A DNA stretch of 64,000 nt, taken from assembly GCA_903855945.1 (NCBI GenBank), contig CAIOAK010000015.1:186001-250000 (forward strand). Direction: 5' to 3'. The translations under genes were made by a program, and so were the position numbers. Origin of the DNA: an uncultured Anaeromyxobacter sp. (lineage in GTDB: Bacteria; Myxococcota; Myxococcia; Myxococcales; Anaeromyxobacteraceae). The stretch's first letter is position 1; the number at the start of each line of letters is the position of its first letter. Positions 1 to 8,340 of this stretch are shown here, piece after piece. The notes beneath the pieces are model-generated. The model was not told the origin of the DNA and ran no database searches. It worked only from the letters and a program-made list of their open reading frames with translations.

Positions 1-52
1 GCGCACGCAGCTCGTCGGGGAACATGGGGAGGAAGTGCGTCCGGACGCTCAC
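1..52 (-). CDS. possible 5' end of a gene leaving the window
   Basis: Reading leftward from a GTG at 52, an open frame runs to the window edge and begins VSVRTHFLPMFPDELRA. The 114 bases up to the next gene are free of other genes, which fits a divergent promoter region. Only 17 codons are visible, so no family can be named, and the call rests only on an open frame and its position. Confidence 0.3.
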   Translation of the reverse strand, partial: MSVRTHFLPMFPDELRA

Positions 53-165
53 GGCGACACCATCTCCCCCCGCCGGCCGGGGATCAAGGCTGCGCCCGGG
101 CGGTCGCGAACTTTTGCCAGGCCCGGTGGGGCGGTATCATCGGGCCTCGGAGCGGCACGCCCCCC

Positions 166-795
166 ATGACGCAGATAAAGGACCCCGCAGCGGAACTTCG
201 GGACCTCGCGGAGAGGTCCCGGACGGGCGTCCTCACCGCCGCGGAGAAGGCGCGCCTCGAGGAGCTCCGGTCGAGCGCGCAGCCCGGCCCGGCCAGCGCC
301 CTCTGGGAGGCGGGACCGGTCGTCGAGGAGACGGCGGAGATCGAGGTCGAGGTGGACCCGGAGGACATCGAGGAACCCCCTCCCCCGGAAGCGACTCCGA
401 CCACCTTTCTCTCGGCCTTCGTCCCGGGAGAGCACCGTGTGGTCCTCCATCTGATGGAGGGTCAGGTGCTCCGCGGCACGCTCGCCGACGCCGACCTGGG
501 CGACCCGGAGCTCGGGCTCCTGCAGCCGGACGGAAGCGTCTCCCGGGTTCCGGCCGAGCAGTTGAAGGCCGTCTTCTTCATGCTGCCCCTGGGGGAGCGG
601 CCGGCGCCTGCCTCCGGCACGCGGGTGCGGGTCACCTTTGGCGACGGACGGGAACTTTCCGGTCTCTCCCCGGACTACGCGCCCGACGCCCAGGGCTTCT
701 TCGTCCTTCCGCTCGACGCGCGGACCCACACCGCCCGGGTCTGGGTCTACCGCGCCGCCGTGCGGCAGGTCACCGTGGAACCGCCGACCGGTTGA
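166..795 (+). CDS. hypothetical protein with acidic linker and C-terminal beta-rich domain
   Basis: The protein has 209 residues, no signal peptide and no membrane segment. Residues 1-45 look helical and charged. Residues 50-80 are a Glu/Pro-rich acidic linker. Residues 85-205 are rich in short beta strands, with a GQVLRGTLAD turn and a GTRVRVTFGDGREL strand pair, resembling small regulatory beta-barrels of the PilZ or DUF6982 kind found in myxobacteria. That resemblance is from memory and weak. The 3' end overlaps the convergent rhomboid-like gene by 26 bases. Coding is likely from codon bias and length; function is unknown. Confidence 0.75.
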   Translation: MTQIKDPAAELRDLAERSRTGVLTAAEKARLEELRSSAQPGPASALWEAGPVVEETAEIEVEVDPEDIEEPPPPEATPTTFLSAFVPGEHRVVLHLMEGQVLRGTLADADLGDPELGLLQPDGSVSRVPAEQLKAVFFMLPLGERPAPASGTRVRVTFGDGRELSGLSPDYAPDAQGFFVLPLDARTHTARVWVYRAAVRQVTVEPPTG

Positions 796-1501
796 GCCAG
801 CGCCGATCCGGGTCGCGGTCGGCGTGGATCACCTCGAAGCGCCCCCTTCCGCGGCGGCGCGGGAGGCGGAGGCGCCGGAGCCAGCTGCCGGGCCCCTTCC
901 CGCTCGCGTGGAGCCAGGCGAGCCCCTCGGCGAGGAGGTGGGGGACGAAGGCGGTGATGCTGGAGAAGAGGGCGAAGAGGACGGTGCCGCCCACGGTGAT
1001 GGCGACGAGCGCCTTCCCCGACACGGGGAGCGCGAAGTAGAGCAGGATCTGCCGGAACGGGTGGACGAGACCCCAGCAGATGACGAGCACGTCGAGCGCC
1101 ACCCAGAAGCCGCTCGACCAGGAGGCGGCGAGCCGGGGCCAGGCGAGCGCCAGGAGGCAGGTGAGCACCGCGGCGGCGGCGGGCACCCCGAACCAGGTGG
1201 CGAGGAACTTCCTGTCCCCCCAGGCCTCCACGAGATCGCGGCCGAACCAGTAGAGGACGAGCCCTCCGAAGAGGAGGTTGAGCGGGTTCTCCTCCACGAG
1301 GACCCAGGTGACGAGCCGCCACACCTCGCCCTCCCAGACGGCCGCGGGCTGCAGGAGGAGGAGCGCCCGGACCCGGTAGTTCATCTGATCGCCGACGGCG
1401 GCGACGAGGCTCACGAGCACCGTGGCGACGATGAGGCCACCGACGACGGCGGGGACGCGCCCCCCGAAGGCGAGGGGATTGCCGGCGCGCCGGTAGGCCA
1501 T
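770..1501 (-). CDS. rhomboid-like membrane protein lacking catalytic residues
   Basis: 243 residues with about five or six hydrophobic segments. The N-terminal half has rhomboid hallmarks: a WRLVTWVLVEENPLNLLFGG stretch followed by FGRDLVEAWG, matching the L1 loop and second helix of rhomboid proteases. I do not find the catalytic GxSG serine motif; the equivalent region reads WSSGFW. No catalytic histidine is evident either. It is therefore more like a pseudoprotease (Derlin/TMEM115-like) than an active peptidase. The Arg-rich tail is cytoplasmic-looking. The ATG follows the stop of the upstream small gene by one base, with AAGGA a few bases earlier, so the two are probably cotranslated. Confidence 0.75.
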   Translation of the reverse strand: MAYRRAGNPLAFGGRVPAVVGGLIVATVLVSLVAAVGDQMNYRVRALLLLQPAAVWEGEVWRLVTWVLVEENPLNLLFGGLVLYWFGRDLVEAWGDRKFLATWFGVPAAAAVLTCLLALAWPRLAASWSSGFWVALDVLVICWGLVHPFRQILLYFALPVSGKALVAITVGGTVLFALFSSITAFVPHLLAEGLAWLHASGKGPGSWLRRLRLPRRRGRGRFEVIHADRDPDRRWLNRSAVPR

Positions 1502-1502
1502 C

Positions 1503-1697
1503 CTACGTTTCCTTGGGCCGGAAGAAGAGGATGATGGTCAGGCAGTGGAACTGGTTGTCGGACGAGAGGGTGACGCTCTTGTCGACGATGTCCAGCTCCG
1601 GGTGCTTCCCGAGCCAGGTGTTGATGGTGTCGCTCATGGCGTCCCGGTCGCGCGCCAGCGTCGCCGAGAAGACCTTGCACCCCGTGAACTTCTCCAT
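1503..1697 (-). CDS. small conserved-looking hypothetical protein (64 aa)
   Basis: A 64-residue protein beginning MEKFTGCKVFSATLARDRD and containing a WLGKHPEL segment and a C-terminal beta strand. I chose the ATG at 1697 because GAGGTGG lies at a good Shine-Dalgarno distance before it; a GTG at 1706 falls inside that site. It sits between the thiolase and the rhomboid-like gene on the same strand, with 21 bases to the thiolase stop. I do not recognise the family. Codon use matches the neighbours, and compact alpha/beta content suggests a real folded protein. Confidence 0.65.
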   Translation of the reverse strand: MEKFTGCKVFSATLARDRDAMSDTINTWLGKHPELDIVDKSVTLSSDNQFHCLTIILFFRPKET

Positions 1698-1718
1698 GGT
1701 CGCCACCTCGCCCCGAGA

Positions 1719-2915
1719 CTACAGCGCCTCGACGATGACCGCGATACCCTGCCCGCCGCCGATGCAGGCCCCGGCCATCCCGTAGCGCCCCCCGCGCTCC
1801 CGGAGCGCCAGGATCGTGTGCAGGGTCAGGCGCGCGCCGCTCGCCCCCAGGGGGTGGCCCACGGCGATGGCGCCGCCGTCCACGTTGGTCCGGTCGCGCG
1901 GCAGGCCGAGCTCCTTCTCCACCGCCAGGTACTGGGGCGCGAAGGCCTCGTTCACCTCGAAGAGGTCGAAGTCGGAGAGCTTCGCCTCCGCGCGGGCCAT
2001 GGCGCTTCGGAAGGCCGGGACGGGGCCGATGCCCATGACGGTCGGGTCGACGCCGGCCACGCCCCAGTTGACGAGGCGCGCCAGCGGCCGGAGCCCGCGC
2101 CGCTCGGCCTCCGCTCGGCTCGTGAGCAGGAGCATCGCCGCGCCGTCGGCGACGCCGCTCGCCGCGCCGGCGTGGATCACTCCGTCCTTCTTGAAGATCT
2201 TCGGGAGGCGGCGCAGCCCCTCCACCGTGGTCTCGGGGCGCGGGTGCTCGTCCTTCGCGAAGATGACCTTCCCCTTGCGGGTCTCGATCTCCACCGGGGC
2301 GATCTCGGCCTGGAAGCGACCGGCCTCCTGGGCCGCGGCGGTGCGCCGCTGCGAGAGCGCGCTGAACTCGTCCACCTCGTCCTGGGTGATCCGGTACTGC
2401 TCCGCCAGCTTCTCGGCGGTCATCGCCATGGGCATCCGGGCCTGGGTGTCGGTGAGCGCGGTCCAGAGCGTGTCCTCCAGCGCCGGGGTCCTCCCCAGCG
2501 GGACGCCGAATCTCCCGCCGCGCAGCGCGTACGGAGCCTGGCTCATGGACTCGGTCCCTCCCACCAGCGCCACCTCGGCCTGGCCGGTCGTGATCTGGAG
2601 GGCTCCCTGGATGACCGCCTCGAACCCCGATCCGCAGAGTCTATTCACTATGAGTGCGGGTGCGGCCACCGGCGCGCCGACGCGCAGGCCGACGTGCCGG
2701 GCCAGGTAGATGGCGTCGGCGGAGGTCTGGAGCACGTTGCCCACGATCACGTGGCCGATGGCGTCGGCGTCGAGCCCCGCGTCCCGCAGCGCCGCCTGGG
2801 CCGCGTGCACGGCGAGGTCGGTGGCCGAGAGGTCCTTCAGCGTCCCGCCGTAGGTTCCGAACGGGGTGCGGCGGCCGGCGACGAAGACGATCTCCTGCGA
2901 GGTGGCGGAACGCAT
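1719..2915 (-). CDS. acetyl-CoA acyltransferase (thiolase family)
   Basis: Catalyses thiolytic cleavage of 3-ketoacyl-CoA or, in reverse, acetoacetyl-CoA condensation. The 398-residue length is typical. The acyl-accepting cysteine lies in NRLCGSG near residue 94, the catalytic histidine in GHPLGASGAR near 354, and the second cysteine in GACIGGGQG near 384, so all thiolase residues are present. I prefer the ATG at 2915, preceded by GGAGAA. A GTG at 2933 overlaps the upstream stop as GTGA and is the alternative. Whether it serves beta-oxidation or biosynthesis cannot be read from the sequence. The ETF genes and butyrate genes nearby fit acyl-CoA metabolism. Confidence 0.95.
   Translation of the reverse strand: MRSATSQEIVFVAGRRTPFGTYGGTLKDLSATDLAVHAAQAALRDAGLDADAIGHVIVGNVLQTSADAIYLARHVGLRVGAPVAAPALIVNRLCGSGFEAVIQGALQITTGQAEVALVGGTESMSQAPYALRGGRFGVPLGRTPALEDTLWTALTDTQARMPMAMTAEKLAEQYRITQDEVDEFSALSQRRTAAAQEAGRFQAEIAPVEIETRKGKVIFAKDEHPRPETTVEGLRRLPKIFKKDGVIHAGAASGVADGAAMLLLTSRAEAERRGLRPLARLVNWGVAGVDPTVMGIGPVPAFRSAMARAEAKLSDFDLFEVNEAFAPQYLAVEKELGLPRDRTNVDGGAIAVGHPLGASGARLTLHTILALRERGGRYGMAGACIGGGQGIAVIVEAL
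2643..2658 (+). repeat. dispersed palindrome copy 1 (imperfect)
   Basis: ATTCACT-ATG-AGTGCG, within the thiolase gene beside the active-site cysteine codon. The left arm is exact and the right arm keeps AGTG. On the coding strand it gives rare ATA and AGA codons (ILE and ARG of LIVNR). See the finding on the dispersed palindrome. Confidence 0.4.
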
Positions 2916-2929
2916 GCGGTTCTCCGGGG

Positions 2930-3592
2930 TCACGGGGTGGAGCGGGAGCGCGCGAGGGAGACGAGGCAGTAGGCGAGCACGGCGGAGGCGAAGAGGGTGT
3001 TGGCGAGATAGGCGGCGAAGCGTCGCCGGAGCTCGACGCCGCCGATCCCCCGGTACCAGACGCGAGCCGCCGCGCCGCGCCCGGCGAGATCGTGGGCCGG
3101 CAGCGGTGGACCGTGGGCGGCCGTGAGCCTCGCGGTGGTCGAGCGGTGCGCCGCCACGACCTCGTCGATCCCGGCTCCGGGGAGCCCGGCCACCTCGCCG
3201 AGCCGACCGGAGCGGGGCGCCCGTGCGTGGTTGGCGGTGACCACCGACGCTCCGTCGGGGAAGGTGGTGAGGAGCTGGACCCGCGCCACCCCGCTCTCGC
3301 GGGGCGCCGCCTCGAAGGCGTCGGCGAAGATCGCGACCTCGGCGTTCGCGAAGCTCTCCGATCGGAGCGTGAGCCCGCGGAGCGGCCCCTCCTCGACCCG
3401 GGCGCCCAGACGCTGGAACCCGAGCGGAAGGAGCAGGGCAGCCGCCGCCTGCTGCGCCGGCGTGGGGGGTGGCCCCTGGGCGGCCGAGCGGGAGGTGACG
3501 AGCCCCGGCGCGACGGCGAGGAGCCCTCGCCGGCCGTACCGGACGATCATCATCGCCGCGTAGATACCGGCCAGCGCGAGGAGGATGGTCAC
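2930..3592 (-). CDS. hypothetical membrane protein downstream of tatC
   Basis: 220 residues with one hydrophobic segment at the N terminus (about 2-20) and one near the C terminus (about 193-213), leaving a soluble middle region. The middle has alternating beta strands, for example VARVQLLTTFPDGASVVTAN, and no motif I recognise. The ATG overlaps the tatC stop by four bases (ATGA), so it is translationally coupled to the Tat genes. The Tat context suggests an envelope role, but that is inference only. Confidence 0.7.
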   Translation of the reverse strand: MTILLALAGIYAAMMIVRYGRRGLLAVAPGLVTSRSAAQGPPPTPAQQAAAALLLPLGFQRLGARVEEGPLRGLTLRSESFANAEVAIFADAFEAAPRESGVARVQLLTTFPDGASVVTANHARAPRSGRLGEVAGLPGAGIDEVVAAHRSTTARLTAAHGPPLPAHDLAGRGAAARVWYRGIGGVELRRRFAAYLANTLFASAVLAYCLVSLARSRSTP

Positions 3593-4392
3593 GACTCGGC
3601 AGCGGCCTCGTCCGCCTTCCGCTTCTTCCCGACCACCCGGGCGACGAGGATGCCGACCTCGTAGAAGACGATCATGGGGATGGCCATGATGGCCAGGTTG
3701 AAGGGATCGCCGGTGGGCGTGATGATGGCCGCGATGATCACGTTCACGATGATGGCGTGGCGGCGGTACTTGGAGAGGAACTCGGGCGTGACGAGCCCGA
3801 TCATGGCCAGGAAGGCGATGATGACCGGGATCTCGAAGACCACGCCGAACCCGAGCATCATGGCGAGCACCAGGGTGAGCTGCTCCCGCATGGTGAGGAG
3901 CGGCTTCATGTCGGGGCCCGCGATGGCGGCCAGCGCCGGGAAGGCGTAGGGCATCACCGCGTAGTAGGTGAAGGCCACGCCGCAGTAGAAGAGGAGCGTG
4001 CCGGTGGCCACGAAGGGGATGACGACCTTCTTCTCCTTCTTGTAGAGCCCGGGCGCGATGAAGATCCAGAGCTGGTAGAGGACCCAGGGCGCCGCGAGGA
4101 AGAGCCCGACGTAGAGCGCCACCTTGAGGTAGACGAGGAAGGGTTCGAGGTAGCTCGTGTAGTTGAGCGTCTGCTGCCCCTCCGGCAGCGAGGCCAGCAC
4201 CGGCCGCATGATGAAGCGGAAGATGTAGTCGGCGAACCAGCCGACCACGGCCACCCCGACCGCCACCCCGAGGAGCGCCCGGACCAGCCGGATGCGCAGC
4301 TCGGTGAGGTGGTCGAAGAAGGAGGCGCGGACCTCCCCCTCCGGTCCCGGCTCGGCCGCCTCGGGCGGCGAGCTGTCGCCCGGCTCGGTCAT
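3589..4392 (-). CDS. tatC: Sec-independent translocase subunit TatC
   Basis: TatC is the multispanning core of the twin-arginine translocase; it binds the RR signal peptide of folded exported proteins. The 267 residues carry six hydrophobic segments. The N-terminal FFDHLTELRIRLVRAL is the diagnostic TatC cytoplasmic helix with the HLxELR signature. Further matches are the PWVLYQLWIFIAPGLYKKEKK loop region and the FGVVFEIP segment with the conserved glutamate. The ATG overlaps the tatB stop by four bases. The C-terminal tail is Lys/Ala/Glu-rich and cytoplasmic. Confidence 0.97.
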   Translation of the reverse strand: MTEPGDSSPPEAAEPGPEGEVRASFFDHLTELRIRLVRALLGVAVGVAVVGWFADYIFRFIMRPVLASLPEGQQTLNYTSYLEPFLVYLKVALYVGLFLAAPWVLYQLWIFIAPGLYKKEKKVVIPFVATGTLLFYCGVAFTYYAVMPYAFPALAAIAGPDMKPLLTMREQLTLVLAMMLGFGVVFEIPVIIAFLAMIGLVTPEFLSKYRRHAIIVNVIIAAIITPTGDPFNLAIMAIPMIVFYEVGILVARVVGKKRKADEAAAES

Positions 4393-4724
4393 GCGGGCGG
4401 GGCCTTCGGGGGGAGCGGGACCGGCTCGGCGAGCGCGGCGTCGAGCCCGGGGACGTTCTCCCCGCTCGCCTGCGGCACGGGCGCCGCCGGTCCGGTGGGT
4501 ACGGGGGCCGCCGCGGTCGGCGGGGCGGGGCGGGGACGCGGCGAGCCCTTCCCGTCGGCGTAGAGTTCCCGCTCGAACTGCCCCTTCAGATCGTCGGAGA
4601 CCTTCCGGAAGTCGCGCAGCGCCTTCCCGAGCTGCTTCGCCACCTCGGGCAGCTTCTGGGGCCCGAGGAGGACCAGCGCGAGCACGAGGATGACGACGAT
4701 CTCGCCGAAGCCGAGGCCGAACAT
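4389..4724 (-). CDS. tatB: Sec-independent translocase TatA/TatB family protein
   Basis: Starts MFGLGFGEIVVILVLALVLLG followed by GPQKLPEVAKQLGKAL, the canonical TatA/B layout of a short transmembrane helix, hinge with GP, and amphipathic helix. The polar residue in the first helix is Glu (GFGE), as in TatB rather than Gln/His of TatA-type proteins. The tail of about 50 residues is Pro/Ala-rich, which also fits TatB. It directly precedes tatC with a four-base overlap. No second tat gene is visible nearby, so this protein may serve both TatA and TatB roles, or tatA lies elsewhere. Confidence 0.93.
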   Translation of the reverse strand: MFGLGFGEIVVILVLALVLLGPQKLPEVAKQLGKALRDFRKVSDDLKGQFERELYADGKGSPRPRPAPPTAAAPVPTGPAAPVPQASGENVPGLDAALAEPVPLPPKAPPA

Positions 4725-4735
4725 GGGAGACCGAC

Positions 4736-4744
4736 TTTATATCA
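4736..4744 (-). promoter_or_regulatory. candidate extended -10 element for the tat genes
   Basis: On the minus strand the sequence reads TGATATAAA, an extended -10 (TGnTATAAA). It ends only 11 bases before the tatB ATG, with no Shine-Dalgarno between. If it is used, the mRNA would be leaderless or nearly so. No good -35 is visible at 17 bases, consistent with an extended -10 promoter. Confidence 0.35.
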
Positions 4745-4796
4745 CGACGGGCCCCGCCGGATCGGGAAGACGAACGGCCGGGCGGATGCCCTCTAC

Positions 4797-4812
4797 ATTC
4801 ACTGCGAGAAGA
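4797..4812 (+). repeat. dispersed palindrome copy 2 (left arm only)
   Basis: ATTCACT-GCG-AGAAGA at the 3' end of the PBP1A gene; the minus-strand TGA stop codon is part of AGTGAAT. Only the left arm is exact. Confidence 0.25.
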
Positions 4813-7309
4813 GGTCGCGCATGTCCACCGGACGGTTCCCGGGACGTCCCGCCTCGACCGCGTCGGGGCCGGTCCCCTCCAGGTAGGGCTCGATCACGCC
4901 GGGGGCGAAGGGGGGCACCGCCTCCCCGGTCTCCGGGTTCACCCGGACGAAGGAGATCCCCTCCGGGACCGGGAACTCGGGCTGGGGGCGGTCGCGCAGC
5001 GCAGCCTGCATGAAGGCGAGCCAGATGGGCAGCGCCGCCTTCCCCCCGGTCTCGGCGCGCCCGAGCGGCTGCTCGTTGCGGTCGAAGCCCAGCCAGACGC
5101 CGGCCACCCGGTCCACCGTGTAGCCGAGGAACCAGGTGTCGAAGGAATCGTTGGTGGTGCCGGTCTTGCCGGCCACCGGCTTGCCGAGCCGGGCGGCCTG
5201 CGCCCCCGTGCCCACGCTGGCCACCTCCTGCATGAGCCGCTGGAGGATGAAGGCGGCCCGGGCGTCCACCACCCGGGGCGGCTCCTCCCGCACCTCCGCG
5301 TAGGCCCCGGCCAGCCGCTCGGAGAGCGGGACCCACGGGTCGGTGGGCGCGATGCGGTCCTCCAGGATGCGTCCGTCCCGGTCCAGGACCCGCTTCACCA
5401 GGAAGGAGGGGCGGCGCGTCCCCAGCCGCTCCAGCACCGCATAGACCTCCACCAGGTCGATGAGGTGGGTGCAGGAGCTGCCCAGCGCGCTCCCCAGCTC
5501 GGCCTTCACCGGAGTGCCGAGGCCGAGGGATGCGGCCCACTGACCCAGGAAGTCCGGCCCCATCTTGCGGGAGAGCATCTCGGCCGTCTTCACCGCCGGG
5601 ATGTTCATGGAGGAGATGACCGCTCGCCGGAGCGGCACCTCGCCCTGGAAGTCCTCGCCGTAGTTCTGGGGTTTCCAGGACCTTTCCGAGTCCCGGAAGA
5701 CCACCGGGGCGTCGGTGAGCAGGGTGGACGGGGTGAACCCGAGCTTCTCGATGGCCGCCGAGTAGAGGACGGGCTTGAAGGCGCTCCCGGGCTGACGGCA
5801 GGCCTGGAAGGCGCGGTTGAACTCGGAGGCCTCGAAGTCGTAGCCCCCCACCATCGCCGCGACGTAGCCGGTTCCCGGGTCCACGGCCACCAGGGCGCCC
5901 TGCAGGCGCGGCTCCTGCTCCAGCGCGAGGAGCAGCGGGGCCTCGGGCACGTCGGTGGGACGTCCGCCCGGGCGCTGCTTCTCCCGCGCCACGAGCTCCT
6001 CCCGCTCCACCCGCCGGACCACCACCACGTCGCCGGCCCGGAGCGCCGTGGAGGGGCGCTGGATCATGGCATACTCCCAGTGAACCGAGGGATTGGGCGT
6101 CCGGGCCCAGCGCATCCCGGCCACCGGGAGCACGCCCACCTCGCCCCCCACCTCGACCCGGACCTGCCCGGCGGCGTCGTTCACCGCGGTGACGATCCCC
6201 ACCGCGAAGTCGCCCGGCCGGAGCGCGCCGGCCGGCCAGGCCCGGGCCAGGCGCGCGCGCAGCGCCTCCTGCTCGGGACCCTCCACGTGGGCCAGGGGCC
6301 CCCAGAAGCCCTGGCGCCGGTCCACGTCCAGGAGGCCCGAGAGCATGGCCTGCTGGGCGGCGCGCTGCTCGTCGAGGTCCATGGCGGCCTCGACCCGCAG
6401 CCCGTCGCGGAGGACCCGCTCGTTCCCGTAGCGCTCCACCAGGCGACGCCGCACCGCCTCCGCGTAGAAGGGGGAGACCTCCCGGAAGGGGTCGTCGATG
6501 GCGTGGACGCGGACCGGCGATGCGTCGGCGGCGCGCCGCTCCTCCTCGGTGATGGCGCCGTCCTCCTGCATCCGGCGCAGCACGTAGCCGCGCCGCTGCC
6601 GCGCCTCGTCCGGGTGGAGCACCGGGGAGTAGCGGCTGGGGGCTTGCGGGAGGCCGGCCAGGAGCGCCGCGTCGGCGAGCGAGAGCTCCTCCACGCTCTT
6701 GCGGAAGTAGTTCTCCGAGGCCGACTCGATCCCGTAGCTGTGGTGCCCCAGGTAGACGCCGTTCAGGTAGAGCCAGAGCAGCTCCTCCTTCCCGAAGGCC
6801 CGTTCCAGCCGCGCCGCCAGGATGGCCTCGCGCGCCTTGCGCCGGAGGTTCTTCCGGGTTCCCTCGGCGAAGCCCTCGGAGGAGACGAGCAGCGCCTTGG
6901 CCGTCTGCTGGGTGATGGTGGAGCCGCCCTGGACCTTCCGCTTCCGGACGTAGGTGTTCACGCCGGCGCGGAGCGTTCCCGCCCAGTCCACCCCGTGGTG
7001 GCGGAAGAAGTTCTTGTCCTCGGCGGCCAGGAAGGCCTGCACCACGCGGCGGGGGATGCGGTCGTAGGGCACCACCCGGCGCCGCTCCTCGAAGAGCTCA
7101 CCCACCACCTGACCGTCGGAGCTGGCGATCTCCGAGAGCACCGGCGGACGGTAGGCGGCGAGCGTCTCCACCGACGGCAGGTCGTGGGAGAGCCACGCCC
7201 AGCCGAGCGCGACGGCGGCGAGCGCCCCGTTGGCGACGAGCAGCCCGAGGAAGAGGCTCCAGCGGAGGAGCGTTCTCCACCAGGGGTGGCGGGGGGGCTT
7301 CTCGGCCAT
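4799..7309 (-). CDS. mrcA: penicillin-binding protein 1A, bifunctional transglycosylase/transpeptidase
   Basis: A class A PBP that polymerises and cross-links peptidoglycan. 836 residues. A membrane anchor lies at about residues 15-37. The GT51 glycosyltransferase domain follows, with AAEDKNFFRHHGVDW (catalytic Glu), GGSTITQQ, and the ARLERAFGKEELLWLYLN block. An OB-like insert lies around residues 300-400. The transpeptidase domain has GSAFKP (nucleophile Ser, SxxK), SSMN (SxN) and KTGTT (KTG box). The ATG at 7309 is preferred; the frame also opens with a TTG at 7345 overlapping the upstream stop. It lies 32 bases after the pseudouridine synthase gene in the same leftward run. Confidence 0.96.
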   Translation of the reverse strand: MAEKPPRHPWWRTLLRWSLFLGLLVANGALAAVALGWAWLSHDLPSVETLAAYRPPVLSEIASSDGQVVGELFEERRRVVPYDRIPRRVVQAFLAAEDKNFFRHHGVDWAGTLRAGVNTYVRKRKVQGGSTITQQTAKALLVSSEGFAEGTRKNLRRKAREAILAARLERAFGKEELLWLYLNGVYLGHHSYGIESASENYFRKSVEELSLADAALLAGLPQAPSRYSPVLHPDEARQRRGYVLRRMQEDGAITEEERRAADASPVRVHAIDDPFREVSPFYAEAVRRRLVERYGNERVLRDGLRVEAAMDLDEQRAAQQAMLSGLLDVDRRQGFWGPLAHVEGPEQEALRARLARAWPAGALRPGDFAVGIVTAVNDAAGQVRVEVGGEVGVLPVAGMRWARTPNPSVHWEYAMIQRPSTALRAGDVVVVRRVEREELVAREKQRPGGRPTDVPEAPLLLALEQEPRLQGALVAVDPGTGYVAAMVGGYDFEASEFNRAFQACRQPGSAFKPVLYSAAIEKLGFTPSTLLTDAPVVFRDSERSWKPQNYGEDFQGEVPLRRAVISSMNIPAVKTAEMLSRKMGPDFLGQWAASLGLGTPVKAELGSALGSSCTHLIDLVEVYAVLERLGTRRPSFLVKRVLDRDGRILEDRIAPTDPWVPLSERLAGAYAEVREEPPRVVDARAAFILQRLMQEVASVGTGAQAARLGKPVAGKTGTTNDSFDTWFLGYTVDRVAGVWLGFDRNEQPLGRAETGGKAALPIWLAFMQAALRDRPQPEFPVPEGISFVRVNPETGEAVPPFAPGVIEPYLEGTGPDAVEAGRPGNRPVDMRDLFSQ
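6070..6085 (-). repeat. dispersed palindrome variant
   Basis: Minus strand GTTCACT-GGG-AGTATG, inside the PBP1A gene. The right arm AGTATG is the same as in the copy at 19147. The first base differs from the ATTCACT consensus and the codons here are ordinary, so chance is possible. Confidence 0.2.
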
Positions 7310-7341
7310 GCCGGGGGATGTAGACCGACGGCGCCCCGGGA

Positions 7342-8340
7342 TCAACGGCGCTTCCCGGCAGGGCCCCCCGGGGCCGCCCCCGACGGGGCCTCCAGGTTGG
7401 CGCGCCCCAGCACCTCGACCAGCTCCGGCGGGAGCGGCGCCTCGAGCCGCAGCGGCGCTCCGGTGACCGGATGCGGGATCTCGAGACGCCAGGCGTGCAG
7501 GAACATCCGCCGGAGCCCCCAGCGCGCGCGGGCCTCCCGGTTGAAGGCGAAGTCGCCGTAACGCCGGTCGCCCGCCACCGGGTGTCCCACCGCCTGGAGG
7601 TGGCGCCGGATCTGGTGGGTCCGCCCGGTCTCGATGCGCACCTGGAGGAGCGAGGCGTCGTGGTTGGCGGAGACCACCTGCCAGCGGGTGAGGGCCTCCT
7701 GGAAGTTCACCCCGCGCCGGTCCTTCGAGCGGGAGGTCTGCTCGTGCTCGGAGAGCGGCTGGTCGATGACGCCGGAACCCTTGGCGAACTTGCCGCGGGC
7801 CATCCCCAGGTAGGACTTGCGGATCTCGTCACCCTCAGTGAATAGCTCGCCGAGCCGCACCATGGCCTTGCGCGTCTTCGCCACCAGCACCACGCCGCTC
7901 GTGTCCCGGTCGAGCCGGTGGGCCGGGCTGGCACGGAACTCGCCGCGGGGCAGGTCGTCCGGGACGCCGAGGTAGGTGCGCGCCTCCTCGACGAGGGTGG
8001 CCCCCTCGATGCCGCTGCCGGGGTGGGCCGCCAGCCCGGAGGGCTTGTCGCAGACGAGCAGGTGCTCGTCCTCGAGGAGGATGCCGAAGGTGCGGCGGGC
8101 CTTCCGGGCCCCGCCGGTGGTCTCGGCGGGGGCGAGCAGCCGCTCCTCGTCGCCCCGGATGGCGATCTTGTCCCCCTCGACGAGCGGTTGCTCGGGGCGC
8201 CCGCGCGCGCCGTTCACGCGGATCTTCCTGGTGCGGAACATCTTGTAGAGGTGGGAGAGGGGCACGTCGCGCAGGGCGCGGCGCACGTACTTGTCGAGCC
8301 GCTGTCCCGCGGCGTCGGCGCTGACGGTGAGTTCGATCAC
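7342..8340 (-). CDS. RluA-family pseudouridine synthase
   Basis: Converts specific uridines in rRNA (possibly tRNA) to pseudouridine. 332 residues. An N-terminal S4 RNA-binding domain (about 10-65; QRLDKYVRRALRDVPLSHLY) precedes the catalytic domain. The signature HRLDRDTSG supplies the catalytic aspartate near residue 145, and GRTHQIRRHL is the usual second motif. It looks like the RluC/RluD branch because of the S4 domain; the exact target is not readable. The start is a GTG at 8340 overlapping the stop of the exonuclease gene (GTGA); the frame stays open far upstream but that part is the antisense of nothing real. Confidence 0.93.
   Translation of the reverse strand: MIELTVSADAAGQRLDKYVRRALRDVPLSHLYKMFRTRKIRVNGARGRPEQPLVEGDKIAIRGDEERLLAPAETTGGARKARRTFGILLEDEHLLVCDKPSGLAAHPGSGIEGATLVEEARTYLGVPDDLPRGEFRASPAHRLDRDTSGVVLVAKTRKAMVRLGELFTEGDEIRKSYLGMARGKFAKGSGVIDQPLSEHEQTSRSKDRRGVNFQEALTRWQVVSANHDASLLQVRIETGRTHQIRRHLQAVGHPVAGDRRYGDFAFNREARARWGLRRMFLHAWRLEIPHPVTGAPLRLEAPLPPELVEVLGRANLEAPSGAAPGGPAGKRR
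7828..7843 (-). repeat. dispersed palindrome copy 3
   Basis: Minus strand ATTCACT-GAG-GGTGAC inside the pseudouridine synthase gene (codons for LFTEGD). The core is TTCAC-N5-GTGAC. The preceding CTA leucine codon is unusual for this genome. Confidence 0.4.
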
